From Hydrogenoanaerobacterium saccharovorans (GTDB lineage: Bacteria; Bacillota; Clostridia; Oscillospirales; Ruminococcaceae), in contig NZ_JACSNR010000003.1 in assembly GCF_016901815.1 (NCBI RefSeq), positions 160,084 to 224,083 of the forward strand: a DNA stretch of 64,000 bases. The letters run 5' to 3'. The position numbers and the translations under genes are program-made. The notes beneath the pieces were generated by a model. That model was not told where the DNA came from and did not search any database. It was given only the letters and a program-made list of their open reading frames with translations. Shown here one piece after another: positions 44,138-54,200 of the stretch; positions within the stretch are counted from its first letter, which is position 1; the number at the start of each line of letters is the position of its first letter.

Positions 44138-44166
44138 TTGTATTGGAGCCGGTGCTGTGATAAAAT
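44138..44166 (+). promoter_or_regulatory. Promoter of the structured-leader gene
   Basis: TTGTAT (44138-44143), 17-bp spacer, TAAAAT (44161-44166). Transcription would start about 12 nt before the leader structure. Confidence 0.65.
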
Positions 44167-44184
44167 AAATACAAATCGGTACAA

Positions 44185-44268
44185 TTGTCTTTATAAGGCC
44201 GGGGCAGACCCACTGTTCCGGCCTGGTTTTCAGCCAGGATAAAGACAAAATCTGAAAACAATCTTTAT
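44185..44268 (+). promoter_or_regulatory. Structured 5' leader with two alternative stems (candidate riboswitch)
   Basis: P1 is a perfect 10-bp stem TTGTCTTTAT (44185-44194)/ATAAAGACAA (44239-44248). It encloses GGCCGG/CCGGCC (44197-44202/44218-44223) and CCTGG/CCAGG (44222-44226/44234-44238). A third copy of TCTTTAT (44262-44268), ten bases before the ribosome site, can pair with the same ATAAAGA. The 5' and 3' strands thus compete for the centre, as in riboswitches. It matches no class I know. Confidence 0.5.
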
Positions 44269-44293
44269 AGATGCTGTGAGGAGGACAAGGACA

Positions 44294-44776
44294 ATGGGAT
44301 TTTTCTCGAAGCTGTTCAAGGGCCCGGAGATCGACCTGGAAAAGAGTGCTGCCAATGCGGCCCGGATGCGGGAGCTGTTTGACGCTGTGGTGCCGGAGGG
44401 CAGCAAGTACCGCCTGATCTTCGGCTATACCGAAGATGTCAGCCGCTTTAACTATGGCTTTGTACATGGCAGCAAGACCAAAATCGGCAATCTGATTGTG
44501 GGCTGGGACGAGGCAGGGGAGACCATCGTGGCAGTGCCCACAGTGCCGGATCTGTCGGGCTGCGGCGAGCCCACCTTCTACCGCCGGTCGGAGATTCTCA
44601 AAGCCAGCCGGAACAAGTACCCCACCGATGCCTTTGTGATCTATCCGGACAAGAAGGGCTATCTTGCCATCAATGCCTATGACTGGCTGGAGGACGAGAG
44701 CCTCTATGTCTATGTGGAGCAGGAGAAGGAGCTGGCAGCCTTCACCGACTTCTTCCAGAACCACTTTGCCAAATAA
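44294..44776 (+). CDS. Conserved-looking hypothetical protein behind a structured leader
   Basis: A 160-residue soluble protein. N-terminus MGFFSKLFKGPEIDLEKSAA resembles small cytoplasmic proteins with an amphipathic first helix; then a mixed alpha/beta domain (YRLIFGYTEDVSRFNYGFVHGSKTKIGNLIVGWDE split over strands) and an acidic C-terminus (DWLEDESLYVYVEQEKELAAF). Start at 44294 follows GAGGAGG. No family recognised. Single gene with its own promoter and terminator. Confidence 0.75.
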   Translation: MGFFSKLFKGPEIDLEKSAANAARMRELFDAVVPEGSKYRLIFGYTEDVSRFNYGFVHGSKTKIGNLIVGWDEAGETIVAVPTVPDLSGCGEPTFYRRSEILKASRNKYPTDAFVIYPDKKGYLAINAYDWLEDESLYVYVEQEKELAAFTDFFQNHFAK

Positions 44777-44793
44777 AAAATCCTTCCGCTCAG

Positions 44794-44823
44794 GAGAGCC
44801 GCCCTGCGGGGCGGCTCTTTTTT
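44794..44823 (+). terminator. Terminator of the hypothetical gene at 44294
   Basis: AGAGCCGCC-CTGCG-GGGCGGCTCT with T6. Confidence 0.9.
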
Positions 44824-44853
44824 CGGGTAGCTGCATCCGGGCAGAAAAAGTCC

Positions 44854-44882
44854 TTGCAAACCGGCAGTCAGACCGCTATAAT
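44854..44882 (+). promoter_or_regulatory. Promoter of the amidohydrolase gene
   Basis: TTGCAA (44854-44859), 17-bp spacer, TATAAT (44877-44882). Confidence 0.75.
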
Positions 44883-44927
44883 TGTACCAATTACCATATC
44901 GGACTTGAGCGGAAAGGAGAGCAGAGA

Positions 44928-46220
44928 ATGCTGTTTGAGAAGATCACACTGATCGATGGGAATTATGAGGAAAAACGGGATATGTACCTCGAGACGGAGG
45001 GAAACCGGATTGTCTATATCGGAACCGAACGCCCGGAGGGTTACACCGGGGAGACCTACGACGGACGGAACAAAGTGGCACTGCCGGGGTTTTACAATAT
45101 CCACTGTCATATTCCCGATACCCTGCTCCGAGGGTATGGCGAGGGTCTGCCCCTGCACCGGTGGCTCACCGAGAAGATGTTCCCCTTTGAGGCGAAGCTC
45201 ACCGAGGAAGATGTCTACTGGAGCTCGATGCTGGGTGCCTGTGAACTGATCCGCAGCGGTGCGGCTTCCTTCAATGATATGTTCTATAAGCTGGAGTGGA
45301 TCGAGCGGGCCGTCCGGGACAGCGGTCTCAAGGCCAATCTCAGCTTTGGCGTATCGGCACTGCCGGGACTGGGCAGTTACCGGGAGTATGCCGCCTATGC
45401 GGAGACTGAAGCCCTGCGCCGGCGTCTGGCAGAGGCAGGGGACGACCGTGTCCGGGCGGATGTGGGACTCCATGCCGAGTACACCTCCCATGAGGGACTG
45501 ATGCGGGACGTGGCGGACTATGCCCGGGAAGCGGGCCTGCGGGTGCACCTGCACCTCTCCGAGACCCGCAAGGAGCATGAGGAGTGCAAGACCCGGCATA
45601 ACGGCCTGACCCCGGCGGCACTGTTCGAGCGGGTGGGGCTCTTTGATGTCCCGGCCATTGCCGCCCACTGTGTCTGGATCGAAGGGGAGGACTTTGATAT
45701 TCTCCGGGATAAGGGCGTGACTGTGGCGCACAACCCCTCCAGCAATATGAAGCTGGGCAGCGGCTTTGCCCCGGTGAAGAAGATGCTGGAAGCGGGCATC
45801 CGGGTGGGCATCGGCACCGACGGCGCCGCCAGCAACAACAACCTCAATATGCTGGAGGAAGTCACCCTGGCTTCGATGATCGGCAAGGGCATCACCGGCG
45901 ATCCCACCTTCCTGGGGCCGCGCCAGCTGCTGGAACTGAGCTGCCGCAACGGCGCCCTGGCCCAGGGCCGTACCGACTGCGGCGCCCTGGAGGTGGGCAG
46001 CCGGGCGGACATTGTGGTCTACGATCTGGACAAGCCCCATCTCCAGCCGGTGTATGAGGCGCTGCCCAATCTCTTCTATGCCGCCGATGCCTCGGACATC
46101 TGCCTCAATATGATCGATGGCGAAGTGGTTTACCGGGACGGTGTGCTCACCCGCATCGATGAGGAAAAGGTCATGGCGGAGGCCCGCAGCCGTTCCGCCC
46201 GGATTCTCTCGGAACTCTGA
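44928..46220 (+). CDS. Amidohydrolase/deaminase of the TrzA/AtzA (MtaD-like) group
   Basis: A 430-residue metal-dependent hydrolase. Motifs: LPGFYNIHCHIPDTLLRGYG (HxH ligand pair), VHLHLSET (His ligand), AAHCVWIEG (His), VAHNPSSNMKLGSG and GIGTDGAASNNNLNM (Asp ligand). This pattern fits S-adenosylhomocysteine/methylthioadenosine or guanine-type deaminases. Substrate unproven. GAAAGGAGA precedes the ATG. Monocistronic. Confidence 0.88.
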   Translation: MLFEKITLIDGNYEEKRDMYLETEGNRIVYIGTERPEGYTGETYDGRNKVALPGFYNIHCHIPDTLLRGYGEGLPLHRWLTEKMFPFEAKLTEEDVYWSSMLGACELIRSGAASFNDMFYKLEWIERAVRDSGLKANLSFGVSALPGLGSYREYAAYAETEALRRRLAEAGDDRVRADVGLHAEYTSHEGLMRDVADYAREAGLRVHLHLSETRKEHEECKTRHNGLTPAALFERVGLFDVPAIAAHCVWIEGEDFDILRDKGVTVAHNPSSNMKLGSGFAPVKKMLEAGIRVGIGTDGAASNNNLNMLEEVTLASMIGKGITGDPTFLGPRQLLELSCRNGALAQGRTDCGALEVGSRADIVVYDLDKPHLQPVYEALPNLFYAADASDICLNMIDGEVVYRDGVLTRIDEEKVMAEARSRSARILSEL

Positions 46221-46233
46221 TTGCAGCAAAATG

Positions 46234-46272
46234 AAATCCCTCTCCCGCGCCTGACCGGGAGGGGGATTTTTT
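46234..46272 (+). terminator. Terminator of the amidohydrolase gene
   Basis: AATCCCTCTCCCG/CGGGAGGGGGATT hairpin with T7. Confidence 0.85.
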
Positions 46273-46502
46273 GCCTGCGGAAGCCCGGCGGAGCGCCGAG
46301 TGTACCGCCCTGGCTTTCCCGGCACACGCCCCTCGCAGAACGCCCCTCCCACATCTGCCCGGAAGGGGTTAGCTTGCAGGGCTCTCAGCAGATCGCAGGC
46401 GCATTGCCCCGCCCCTCCGGCACACGCCCCCACAGCCTTTCCTCCACCTCTCCGGGCACTTCATGGAGAAATCCACCGGGGGATTTTTGTATAAAACCGG
46501 GA
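46273..46502. other. GC-rich intergenic stretch without a recognisable gene
   Basis: No start codon with a ribosome site and no family resemblance in any frame. CCGGCACACGCCCC-type segments occur twice (46320 and 46422), suggesting decayed repeats. Confidence 0.4.
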
Positions 46503-46531
46503 TTGAAGCAGGCTCCGGCAGCTTTTATAAT
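46503..46531 (+). promoter_or_regulatory. Promoter of the Imm33-like cluster
   Basis: TTGAAG (46503-46508), 17-bp spacer, TATAAT (46526-46531). Confidence 0.7.
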
Positions 46532-46592
46532 AGAGGAGGGAGCTCCCGCAAAAGCAGGGGCAGAAACCGGAAAACAGGGAGGGAAAACAGCA

Positions 46593-47384
46593 ATGCATCG
46601 GATTCTGGAACAGGTCTGTGCCATCGCCGAACGGGAGCGGACAAAATGGCTGCCCGAGGTCACCCCGCGGCAGCTGGAACAGGACGGGGCAGTTTTTTAT
46701 ATGAACAGCCAGAACGGCACCGAATTTGACTGGTATGTCAATGACCGTCTGCCGTCCTTTATGGTGTTTTATAACGACAAGGCAAATCTCGGGGCAGTCA
46801 AGCTGCATCTCAACCGGAACGGCACGGTGTCGGTCTATCTCTACGGGGAACAAGGGGCCAGGCTGCAAAAGCAGGAGACACTCCCGGCAGAGTACACCGA
46901 GGAGGAGCTTCTCGGGCTGGCGGTGCAGCTGCGGCAGGCGGCGGATGACCAGCGGCGGTGGGACGCCGATATCCGGCTGCTGGCGGCGGATGGAGCTGTT
47001 CCGGAGGCCGAAGCGATTCAGCAGTTTCTAAGCCATGGCGAGAGCTATGCAGCCATGCGGCAGCGCCGGATGCTGCTGGCACAGAATGCCATTGTGTCCC
47101 GGAAGATCCTGGACGAGGGCTGGAAGGTGGGCTATATGGAGCGCACCGAAACCGACCGGGACGGGGACAGCGGATGGTTTTTCGCTTCGGGCACCGAGGA
47201 GCCGGGCTATCTGGACGACTATCATCATCTGGCACTTGTGCCGGTGGGGATTGTATGGCAGCAGTTTGACCCGGATATTTTCCGGTACCTGGACAGTCCC
47301 GCAGGCACCCGGCTGATGCGGGTCTCGGAGGATCGCTTTGAGCCGGATCAGCCGGACCGGGAGATCTGTGCTGTCCGGCGGTGA
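46593..47384 (+). CDS. Protein with C-terminal Imm33/DUF2185-like domain
   Basis: A 263-residue soluble protein. Residues 1-150 are helical and unassigned. Residues about 165-255 (AIVSRKILDEGWKVGYMERT, DSGWFFASGTEEPGYLDDYH, LVPVGIVWQQFDPDIFRYLD) match my memory of the DUF2185/Imm33 domain, found in immunity proteins of polymorphic toxin systems and in other small proteins. No toxin gene adjoins. First gene of a likely three-gene operon (57 and 29 bp gaps). Confidence 0.7.
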   Translation: MHRILEQVCAIAERERTKWLPEVTPRQLEQDGAVFYMNSQNGTEFDWYVNDRLPSFMVFYNDKANLGAVKLHLNRNGTVSVYLYGEQGARLQKQETLPAEYTEEELLGLAVQLRQAADDQRRWDADIRLLAADGAVPEAEAIQQFLSHGESYAAMRQRRMLLAQNAIVSRKILDEGWKVGYMERTETDRDGDSGWFFASGTEEPGYLDDYHHLALVPVGIVWQQFDPDIFRYLDSPAGTRLMRVSEDRFEPDQPDREICAVRR

Positions 47385-47441
47385 GCGGACTTTTCCAACG
47401 CTGCTCCGATGCATGGAGATAGAATACAGGAGGTATAGAAT

Positions 47442-47849
47442 ATGGCGCTTTTTCCCTGGAGTAAAAATAAAACCCCCGCCCTGCCGGGGCCATCGGCAGA
47501 ACTGCCCTGGACTCTGACTGTGGGGGTAGACCCGGGCACCTGTTCTGATCCCACCTGGCAGCAGGTGGAGGAGGGGCTTTATGGCCTGAACCAGGAGCAG
47601 GACAGCTTTCTGATCCTGGAGCAGCAGGACCCGCAGAACCCCAATGCCTACTGGTTTATCCAGTGCGCGGTGGCACGGATGGGGCCGGATCAGGGCCGGT
47701 ATTCGGTGGAGGTCGGCTTCCCGGGCGCCGGGGGCGGGGAACTGTGGGTGCATCTGGTGTCCGACGCCGGACAGGCAGCGGCCTATTTCTCCGCCGCTTA
47801 TCAGCACAGGAAGATCGACTTCACCGGTTTTGAGAAAGAGGAACTCTGA
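47442..47849 (+). CDS. Hypothetical protein of the Imm33-like cluster
   Basis: A 135-residue protein after AGGAGG. A Pro-rich N-terminus (about 1-25) precedes a compact alpha/beta domain with an aromatic segment NAYWFIQCAVARMG and a C-terminal AYFSAAYQHRKIDF. Size and context suggest an immunity-like or sensory single-domain protein; no family is recognised. Co-transcribed with both neighbours. Confidence 0.65.
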   Translation: MALFPWSKNKTPALPGPSAELPWTLTVGVDPGTCSDPTWQQVEEGLYGLNQEQDSFLILEQQDPQNPNAYWFIQCAVARMGPDQGRYSVEVGFPGAGGGELWVHLVSDAGQAAAYFSAAYQHRKIDFTGFEKEEL

Positions 47850-47878
47850 TCCCCGGGCCGCAGACAGGAGGAAACAGA

Positions 47879-48142
47879 ATGGAACACAGCAGACATCTTC
47901 CGGACTGGGAGGAGTATAAGGCGATGTCCCGGGAGGAAAAGGCAGCCCTTGCCAAGACCATCGGGACAGAAACCGGCATGGACTATAAGGGAATTGTCCG
48001 TTACAGCCGGTGGGGCACGGAACTGGAAACAGCCCTCTATCAGAGGGAGGGGGCGGAGTTTGTGTTCCTGCCGGGCAAGCGGACCGAACTGGGCTGGAAT
48101 GGCCTGCCGGAGCAGCCGGAGGAGATTCTGCTGCTGGGATAG
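47879..48142 (+). CDS. Small hypothetical protein of the Imm33-like cluster
   Basis: An 87-residue protein after AGGAGG. It begins with a helical acidic segment (DWEEYKAMSREEKAALAKTI) and ends in a short beta-rich part. It may be the end of a larger family reduced to a stub. No function is assigned. Last gene before a strong terminator. Confidence 0.6.
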   Translation: MEHSRHLPDWEEYKAMSREEKAALAKTIGTETGMDYKGIVRYSRWGTELETALYQREGAEFVFLPGKRTELGWNGLPEQPEEILLLG

Positions 48143-48180
48143 CGGGAGAGCCGTCCCCATCTGGAGAAACAACAGCGCAC

Positions 48181-48234
48181 AGCAAAGCCCCCTGGATAGA
48201 ACCAAGTACGGTTCTGTTCCAGGGGGCTTTGCGT
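48181..48234. terminator. Bidirectional terminator between Imm33-like cluster and adhesin
   Basis: AAAGCCCCCTGGA-AGAACC/GGTTCT-TCCAGGGGGCTTT long stem with CAAGTAC loop. Confidence 0.9.
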
Positions 48235-48291
48235 TTTGTTATGGGGTGTATCAGAAATCAGCCCGGGAAAGGGCTGCCTGATGCCAGGGGA

Positions 48292-51200
48292 TTATTCGCT
48301 GTCCGGGCGGGTCAGCCAGCCGGTGAGGAGCGCAAGTCCTGCCACTGCCAGGGTCCAGGGAGAGGCGAGGACAAAGCCGTTCCAGCCGGTGGTGAGCAGG
48401 GCAACGCCCACGGCGCCTGCGGCGGTGAGCACAGCAGGCAGGCGGGACCTGCCCCGGTTCGGATGACGCAGGGCAGCCAGCAGGACAGCGACGGCGGCGC
48501 CCACAGCACTGAGCAGCACAAAGGGCTTCCCAGCCGGAATATCTGTGGTGCCGCTGGGTTCTGCCGGCTGTTCCGGAGCCGGCGATTCCGGCTCTTCCGG
48601 GGACTCAGGAGCGGCGGAGGTATCCGGTTCCGGTGCTGTCTCCGGAGCCGGGGTGACCGTATTCTCCGGCGGCAGTTCTGCGGGCTCCGATGGGTCGGTC
48701 ACAGCCGGAGCCGGGGAGTCAGAACTGTCGTCTGAATCGCTGTCATCGCCGCCATGGTCCGGCTGGGCGTTGGAATAGAGCACCGCATAGTCTGAGAACC
48801 GCTTCGCAAAGATGGTGAGCACCGTCCGGTCCTCATTGAGGACGAAATATTCGCCCCACTGGTTCCCGGCGGCGGGGATCTCCTCGATCCCGCCGTCGTG
48901 CTCCCGCAGCACCCGGTACTCCCGGCAGTTCTGCAGTCCGCCGTCCAGAGGGATCACGATCTCCATGAGCAGATTGCTCTCGGAGATGGGTTCCGTTCCG
49001 CCCAGCGAAGCGCCGCTGGCTTCAAACCGGGATTTCTCCAGGGTGAGCGCCAGGGTGAGCCCCTCCCGGAAGCTGCCGGCATTCTGTACCGCCTCTTCCA
49101 GGGCGCTGCCCGGTGCCGGACTGGAATCCTGTACGGTCATGCAGATCTCCACCTTGCCGCCGCTTTCCACCAGGGTGCGGTCGGCTTCGGTGTAGACCTG
49201 GTCGGGCTGCTGGTCAAAGAGCCGGTCCAGATTGCCCACCACCACATCCGGTGCGCCGTCCAGGACTTTCAGCACCGAATTGGTCTTGCCCCGGGGCAGC
49301 CGGATGGTGCACTGGGCCGTTTCAGAGCCGGTGAGCAGGATTTTTTCGGTCTGGGTGATCTCGCCATAGGAGGCCACCAGGTTGTAGGCTCCGGGCGGAA
49401 GCTGCCGGAACGCAAAGCTGCCGTCCGCATCGGTGAGGACTTCGTCCAGTTTCTGATTGCCCCGCGTCAGGGTGATCAGGACCTGCCCCGCAGGCTGGGG
49501 GTCGGATTCATCGTCCCAGACCACCGAGCCGCCGATCTCGCCGGAGGCTTCGGTCCAGACAGCGGTGAAGGTCACCGCGGATGCCGGCATGGTAAAGCTG
49601 GCGCCGGGCTGATAGATCCTGCCGCCGGATTCCCAGCCGATAAACTGGTATCCGGTGCGTTCCAGAGTGCCGGAGCCGGGCAGGAACAGCAGGTTCCCGG
49701 CAAGGCTGTCCGGCAGGGAGGGCGGGGTTCCGGTGACCTCCTCAGCGCCGGGCAGGAAGGTGATGGGATAGACCGCCGGTGCGGCAGTCTGATAGATCTC
49801 CAGGATTCCCACCGGCTCGGGGGAGCCATCGGCGCTGCCGGTGTGGCGGTAGTTGGGGTCGGTGATCTCCGCCAGGATGGTATAGCGTCCCGGCTCGGTG
49901 GGGGCGTCGGTTGCCGGACCGTCTGTGCTCTGATAGCTGAGGGTGAACCGGTCAAACTCCTGTCCCAGGGCCTGGGCGGTGACCCGGGCGGTATGGGGCT
50001 GTCCGTCATAGGGGACGCTGTTTTCCGACGACTGGAAGAGAACCGCCGCCGGGCGGATCACAAAGGTGACCGTACCGTTTCCAAGGAGATAGTTGCGGCT
50101 TCTCTCGCCCGAAAGCCGGGCAGTGACGCCGGGATAACTGCCGGCGTCGGTCTGTTCGGTAGTCTGGGTCAGGACGGTGACCTTGCCCTGATCCGCCGGG
50201 ACAACGCCCACCAGTCCGGCAATTTCCGGGGACTGGGGAAGCCCGTTGAAGACGGTGTCCAGCCCCTTCCAGGTGGCGGTGATCCGCCGCTGCGCCACAG
50301 TGAACGGCCCGGACTGTACGGTGACAGCCTCATAGTTTCCGGTGGCGGCGAAGGTCACAGCTGCCTGATAGCTTCCGGCTTCAGAGGGGAGGTCGGGTGA
50401 GTCATAGGCGGTGCCGTCAGAGAGGGCGCCGGTGTAGCGGAAGGTGAGCGATCCGGTGCCGTTGGTATCCGAAACCACCACCGGCTGGGAGGGGGTGTCC
50501 CCGTAGGTCCAGCCCGCTATGGTCACGGAACCGCTTCCCGCTGCCCTGGCAATGTCCACCGTGACATAGCCCGGCTGCGCCAGGGTGTAGTTGACGGCGT
50601 CCGCTCCGGTCAGGGCATAGCCGCTCACCGTTACCGGCAGAGCGGTTCCGGCGTCCGGCACGGCAATGCTGCCCCGGGCCCGGGTGCTGTCCAGCGCCGC
50701 ATCGTCCGGAACCCCGTTCCGGATGACGATGGCGGATTCCTCCAGGCTGCCGCCGGTCAGGGTTACGGCAGTGCTGTCCGGGTCATAGACCCGGTTCTGG
50801 GCAGTGACGCCCGCAATGGTCAGCTCCCTGGGAGTCACCGCCACAGAAACGGTGTGCTCCACCGGGGCGTAATTGGAGTCGTCCGGGGTGAATACCACCG
50901 TACAGCCTGTGTTTTCCACCGTGGGAATGGCCTCGGGGGTTTTCCAGGCATAGGTGCCCTTCCCCTGCTGGTCGCCGCCGGTGAGGACGCTTTCCCGCAG
51001 GGTTTCGCCATAGGTGAGCGCCCCGGCTTCGGGCCAGGTCATGGTGTCGGCCTCGGGATAGGTCGTGCCGGTGATCTCCAGCGTACCGGCCTTCTGTTCC
51101 CGCAGACTGCCGTCCATGCCGTCAAACCGGAGGTTGTCATTTTCCAGCGTGAGTATAATGTCATAGCTGCCGGTGTTCACCGGGGTGACAGGCGTTCCGC

Positions 51201-54200
51201 CCTGCTCATAGCGGACGGTGTAGTCGCTCTCCCGGATGGTCAGCCCCGGGACAGCGGTGCTCACAGTCACCTGTGCCTGCTTCTCCCCGGCGTCATATTC
51301 GTGCCGGGTACCGCTCACGGTGCAGGTCACCGGAGCTCTGGCGATGACAGCGGTGACAGTGCCGTCCGCCCGGGCCGAAAGCCCGTAGCTGTCCACGGCT
51401 GTGACGGTGCAGGCGCAGGGATATTCCCCGGCACTGGCGGCAGGGAAGGTATGGACGGAGGTGTCCCCAAGGAGCTGCCCGCCCGCGTCGTACCACTGGT
51501 AGAAGAAGGTGACGCCGTCCGCGGTATGGGCGGCGCTGGCGGTGAGGGTCAGATCTCCGCCGTTGTAGACAAAGGGCGCTGATTCACTGCCGGGGTAGGC
51601 GGCAGATACCGAAACCGAGGGCGCCGACAGGGTCCAGCCGGCGGTGAGGGTGAAATCTCCGGTGACCGGCTGGGCAAAGTCCCAGACAGTGCCGTCCTTC
51701 TGCCAGCCGGTGAAGGTATAGCCGGTGCGGTGGGGATTGGCGGTCCGGGCGAGGGTGCCGCCCGAGAGCACCAGACGGTCGGGAAGCGGGTCAATGCCGT
51801 CCGACCGGAAGCTGACCCGGTGGAGGGTCACGGTGCGCACGGGGCTTTCGCTTCCGGCGCCGGTGACCGCCTTGAAGGAGTAGGTCCCCGTTTCGGTGAG
51901 GGTGAGGGTGTCCGAATCCAGCTGCTGATACCCGCCGCCGTTCTGAGCGTACCAGAGGGTGAGCCCCGAAGCCCCCGCCGTTCCGGCGGAGATGGTCAGG
52001 ACAGCCTGCTCCTGCTGGTTTTCAAGCCCCTCGGCCTGGGTGACAGTGGGGATAGCCGGAACCGTGCCGTCGGCATGGATCTCCCCGGAGAAGCCCCGGG
52101 TGACATTGCCCGCCTGGTCGGTGACCTCATAGTAGAGGTAGCGGTCGCTGCTGCTGGCGGTGGAGACGGTCACCGATTCCGCGGCGGCATGTTCGGTGAG
52201 GCCGTCAGTGGGATAGGATGCGTTGTCGCTGGTGAAGCGGGTCCGGACGCTGCCGATGCCGCTGTCCTTGTCCGAGAGGGTGAGGGTGATCTCCGCCATC
52301 GGCTGCCAGCCGGAGGGCACTTCGGAGAGCTGTACTTCCGGCGGGGCAGTGTCGATCCCCGACACGGTGAAGCTCTGCCGGGTCTGGTTGCCGGCCTGAT
52401 CGGTGAGGATCAGGATATAGCTGCCGTTTTCCGGGACGGCAAAGGTGCTGCCGGTGACAGGGATTTCGTCCTCGCTTCCCAGCTTCTTATAGTGCGCCGA
52501 AGCCACACCGCTGCCGCCGTAGCCGGTTACTTCCCCGGCTGTATTGTAGAGCGGGGTGAGGTCATCGGTGAGGCCCTGGAGGGTGACGGTCTTTTCGCCG
52601 TTGGTCCAGCCGGAGGGCACTGAAATGCCGGTGACCATCGGGCCCTGCCGGTCGATCCAGTTTACCAGCACCGAACTTTCGGCAGAGCGTCCCCGGTTAT
52701 CCAGCACCGTGATGGTGTAGAGACCGTTCTGGTTCACCGCAAAGCTGCCGGAGAGGTCGCTGGTCTGGGTCTCTGCCGCCGTGGGCAGGCCGTAGAGGGT
52801 ATAGGGGGTATCTCCGGTTGAGCCGGTGAGCCTCCACTCCAGGGTGACATCGCCGCTGGTCCAGGCAGTGGGCGCTCCGGAGAGGGCCAGGGTCAGGCTG
52901 CCGTCCGGGGCGGCCTGGACGGTATAGGCGCCGGAATCCCAGGTGAGGGTATTGCCTGCCCGGTCGGACGCCTTCAGGTGGAGGTAGACGGTTTCAGCAT
53001 CGGGGTTCTGGCTCTGGTAGTCAAAGAGGTACCGTCCGCCGCTCTCGGCGGCAGTCTGCCAGCCGCCGGAGGGCGCTGAGGCCGAGCCGGTGAAGCAGTA
53101 CTGCACCGACTGGACGCCCGAGAGGGCATCGCTGATCACGGCGCTGAATACCAGGCCTGCCGCCGGAGGTGTGGCCTGGTTGGGCTCACGCAGTTCCTCC
53201 AGAACGGGGGCAGCAGTGTCGATGCCGGTGATCTCCACCGCCTGGGTGAGGGTCTCCTCTCCATGGGTAAGGGTGAAGGAGTACCAGCCGTTCTCGATGA
53301 CCGTCCGGCTGCCGGTGACAGGCTGTTCCTGTCCGTCCGGGCCGGTCATGGTGACAGCGGCGTCCGCCGGGGTATAGGCAAGGACAATGGTGCGCTCCCT
53401 TGCCCAGCCGGTATTGTCCGCCGAGGCGGAGAGGGTGGGCAGCACTGTGTCTGCCGGGAAGGTGAAGGAGGTATACGCATGGGCGGCGGCACCGGTGCCG
53501 TCATACTCCGCCAGGATATGCAGGTACCAGGTTTCGCCGCCGGCCTGCCGGGTGGAGAGGGTTTCGCCGCTCCGGAACTCCTGCCAGCCGTTCACCGGGA
53601 GGGTTTCGCTCCGGGTCCAGACAAACTTCTGCACGGTGGCGTTCTGTACACTGACAGCAGCGCTGGCGGTGCCGTCGGTCACGCCCTTGTTCTCGATGGA
53701 GATGACCGGCACTCTGGTGTCCACCGAGGTATCAATGGAACCGCCCCCCGAGGAGGTGCCGGTGCCGGAATCATCGCACATATCCTTGATGAAGTCCGTG
53801 CCTTCAATGGAATCAACCCGGAAGTCAGAGGCTGCGTTCTCCGGTACGGTGCCGGTGAAGTAGAGCACATTGGTGTTTGCGCCGCCGGCGTACTGGAAGC
53901 TGCCCCAGCTGGTGCGCAGGCTGACTTGATCCAGACTGCTGTTGATGCCGTTCACGATCTCATCAAAGATCAACGAGACGGTCACCTTGTCGCCGGGCTT
54001 ATAGGTGGTCTCTGCCATGGGGGCAATGTCCAGAAGCTGGGGCTCCACGGCGTCATAGACCTGGATATGATGCTTTACCTCCTTGGTTACCCATTTGTCG
54101 CTGCCGGAGCCGCAGGCACTGAAGCCCACGGTAACCTGTTCGGTGTCCAGCGGCAGGAGGAGCGTATCACCCGACTGACCGCTGCGGTAGTGATAGTCGG

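Noticed and set aside
42306..44261. Minus-strand 651-codon frame opposite the FMN lipoprotein
   Set aside because: Its apparent repeat is only the reflection of the plus-strand duplication, and it lacks a ribosome site or domain.
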